This document shows, piece by piece, positions 62,496 through 64,000 of a DNA stretch of 64,000 nucleotides (position 1 is its first letter; each line of letters starts with the position of its first letter). Source of the DNA: Balanoglossus misakiensis (lineage: Eukaryota; Hemichordata). Position numbers and translations under genes: made by a program. Location: positions 9,734,001-9,798,000 of the forward strand of contig CM082598.2 of assembly GCA_040954595.2 (NCBI GenBank), written 5' to 3'. The notes under the pieces are model-generated. The model had not been told where the DNA came from and made no database searches. It saw only the letters and a program-made list of their open reading frames with translations.

Positions 62496-62660
62496 GTAAG
62501 TTTTGCTTTTCTTTGGAACATTTTCTAACAAGTTTTCTATTTTGACTCATCACAAATAATAAGAGATTATTGGTAAACAAGAAACTTGCTTATTGATTGA
62601 TTATCCAGATTTTCTTTATGCAGTGTTTGTCATCAATTTCACCAAATTGGAGTTATGTAT

Positions 62661-63916
62661 GGGTGTCTCAAAACACATTGTGCGACAAGAAAGTGCTAGT
62701 CGCACTTTGAGGGAAATGCTATCTGCGACCACTAGCACTTTGATTCTGCGACCACTAGCACTTTGATTCTGCGACCACTAGCACTTGCATTCTGCGACCA
62801 CTAGCACTTTGATTCTGCGACCACTAGCACTTGCATTCTGCTACAAGATTTTTTATTGGTTGTGTAACTTATGTGCGCAATTAATACCCCATTGACAGTA
62901 ACGAGGTGTGAACGATTCGACAAGGCAACGTCAATGCCCGATGCTTTCCCGGCCGATCCCAAGTTCGTCACGTTGATAAGTGCGGCAGTCATGCCCTGGC
63001 CGTTGCGTCGCCTTTCCGTACTGTTTGTACAAACATGCAACCACAACTGTACATGAAAAAACTAGCTGCGTATTGCTCTCAGACTAAAACATCAATGCAA
63101 TGAGAAAACGTTGATAAAACATTATTTATATAGACAGAATAAAGGAAAAAGTTTATTAACGTAAGTACTGTACTCGATCGTATCGGCATCTTGAAGTCCT
63201 ATTTTTAACACGCAAAGGTCACGGGTTCATGTGGGCGCGCACAACACTTAACTGCACTCATGCTACAGAAATACACACAGTCGTTTTTCAACATAAAAAT
63301 ATTACCTTTATTTAGACATAAAACCACTAAAGGCAAGTATACCGATCACGGAAGCAAGTAGTCAGATTCATCGAGCGATTCATCTGATGAGTGCAGCGCG
63401 ACCTTGACCATATTCTACGATGTCAAAGGTCAGGTCATTCAAAAATGGCGATTGTGTTGTCATCGCATCGCAAATGCGCATTTCGCGCTCGTTTAATAGC
63501 TAGTTTTACTCAGCTACAAAAATCGACAAACCAGAGTTCTTATTAAAGTCGGTGTAAAATCAGACTTGGATATGATCTAGTAGAAATGAAAGGTCAGTAT
63601 TTAACCAAACGGAAATTACGTGGATCGTGTATTTTGTACATGACACGAGTACAACATATCAAGTTATCATCTTGAAAGAAAGTTGAATGTCGCGATACTT
63701 TCAAAACCCCTCGATCGATACGACTGTGCTTTTTGAAACTGGTTTTTATTCAAGCTTGTTGGTCGCAAATGATCACAGCGCACAATGCAAGTACCAGTGG
63801 TCGCAGAATCAAAGTGCTAGTGGTCGGAGAATCAAAGTGCTAGTGGTCGCAGATAGCATTTCCCTCAAAGTGCGACTAGCACTTTCTTGTCGCACAATGT
63901 GTTTTGAGACACCCGT
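62661..63916. mobile_element. TIR element K with subterminal 23-bp repeat arrays
   Basis: 1,256 bp. Ends GGGTGTCTCAAAACACATTG and its complement, extended inverted similarity of more than 100 bp. Flanks GTAT (62657-62660) and GTAT (63917-63920). Inside each end is an array of TGCGACCACTAGCACTTT units: five at the left, three at the right. No transposase ORF; the core holds CpG-rich unrecognised sequence. Confidence 0.8.
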
Positions 63917-63965
63917 ATATACCTGCAAATTGCTACAATCAATAAGCGTTAGACCATTATGGCCA

Positions 63966-64000
63966 ACAAGATCTCGAAAATCACGAGACGAGCGCGAGAT
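63966..64000. repeat. Possible hairpin element cut by the window edge
   Basis: AGATCTCG then CGAGACGAGCGCGAGAT at the very end has the same CGAG/GCGAG loop style as HP1, HP3 and HP5. Only one arm is visible. Confidence 0.35.

Noticed and set aside
61985-62060. Possible tRNA gene
   Set aside because: A- and B-box-like sequences are present, but the anticodon and acceptor stems do not pair well and the sequence continues into a SINE body.
1-64000. CRISPR arrays, operons, bacterial promoters or terminators
   Set aside because: No spaced direct-repeat arrays of CRISPR type; gene structure with GT-AG introns and metazoan elements shows that this is an animal nuclear genome.

Overview
This is a eukaryotic window: one large, intron-rich animal gene on the + strand whose introns are packed with transposable elements. 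Twenty consecutive coding exons (2788..62495) encode 1,148 codons of the motor domain of an axonemal dynein heavy chain. All acceptors are AG, all donors are GT, and every splice phase agrees across the chain. The exon sequences match the DNAH1 type (inner-arm dynein I1/f-like group, motile cilia) better than other axonemal heavy chains I can recall. The window starts in an intron inside AAA2, covers the rest of AAA2, all of AAA3 and AAA4, the stalk with its microtubule-binding domain, and stops at the start of AAA5. The 5' and 3' parts of the gene lie outside.

The organism is a metazoan with motile cilia. The protein is close to deuterostome DNAH1, and the repeat types (a tRNA-derived SINE, TTAA-bounded MITEs, palindromic elements with a CGAG-type loop, Ty3/gypsy, Tc1-like and hAT-like fragments) suggest a marine invertebrate such as a hemichordate or cephalochordate. 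I cannot name the species from sequence alone.

Layout: 1-2787 intron with tandem-unit repeat Q1 and a hairpin element. Exon 1, then a 14.2-kb intron holding a hAT-like MITE, a nested TTAA element pair, a 1.54-kb tandem duplication, and an RT-less LTR retroelement (about 12833-15990, - strand). Exons 2-3, then an intron with a Ty3/gypsy 5' half (22421-24929, - strand). Exons 4-7. A 9.8-kb intron made almost entirely of elements: a TIR element with another inside it, a 3.5-kb TTAA element with another inside it, and a Ty3/gypsy 3' half on the + strand ending in a 141-bp LTR. Exons 8-14 and a Tc1-like transposon with a transposase ORF carrying one stop. Exons 15-20, with a hAT-like zinc-finger remnant, a SINE next to exon 20, and a 1.26-kb element with subterminal repeat arrays at the right edge.

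The genes do not form a pathway. There is one host gene, and the other coding sequence is mobile-element debris. The most notable signals are about how elements sit relative to the host exons: a TTAA MITE lies exactly on the 3' edge of exon 8 and supplies a candidate splice donor; many MITEs begin within 50 bp of splice donors; one 300-bp intron is almost wholly a MITE; and several unrelated palindromic elements share the same loop motif.
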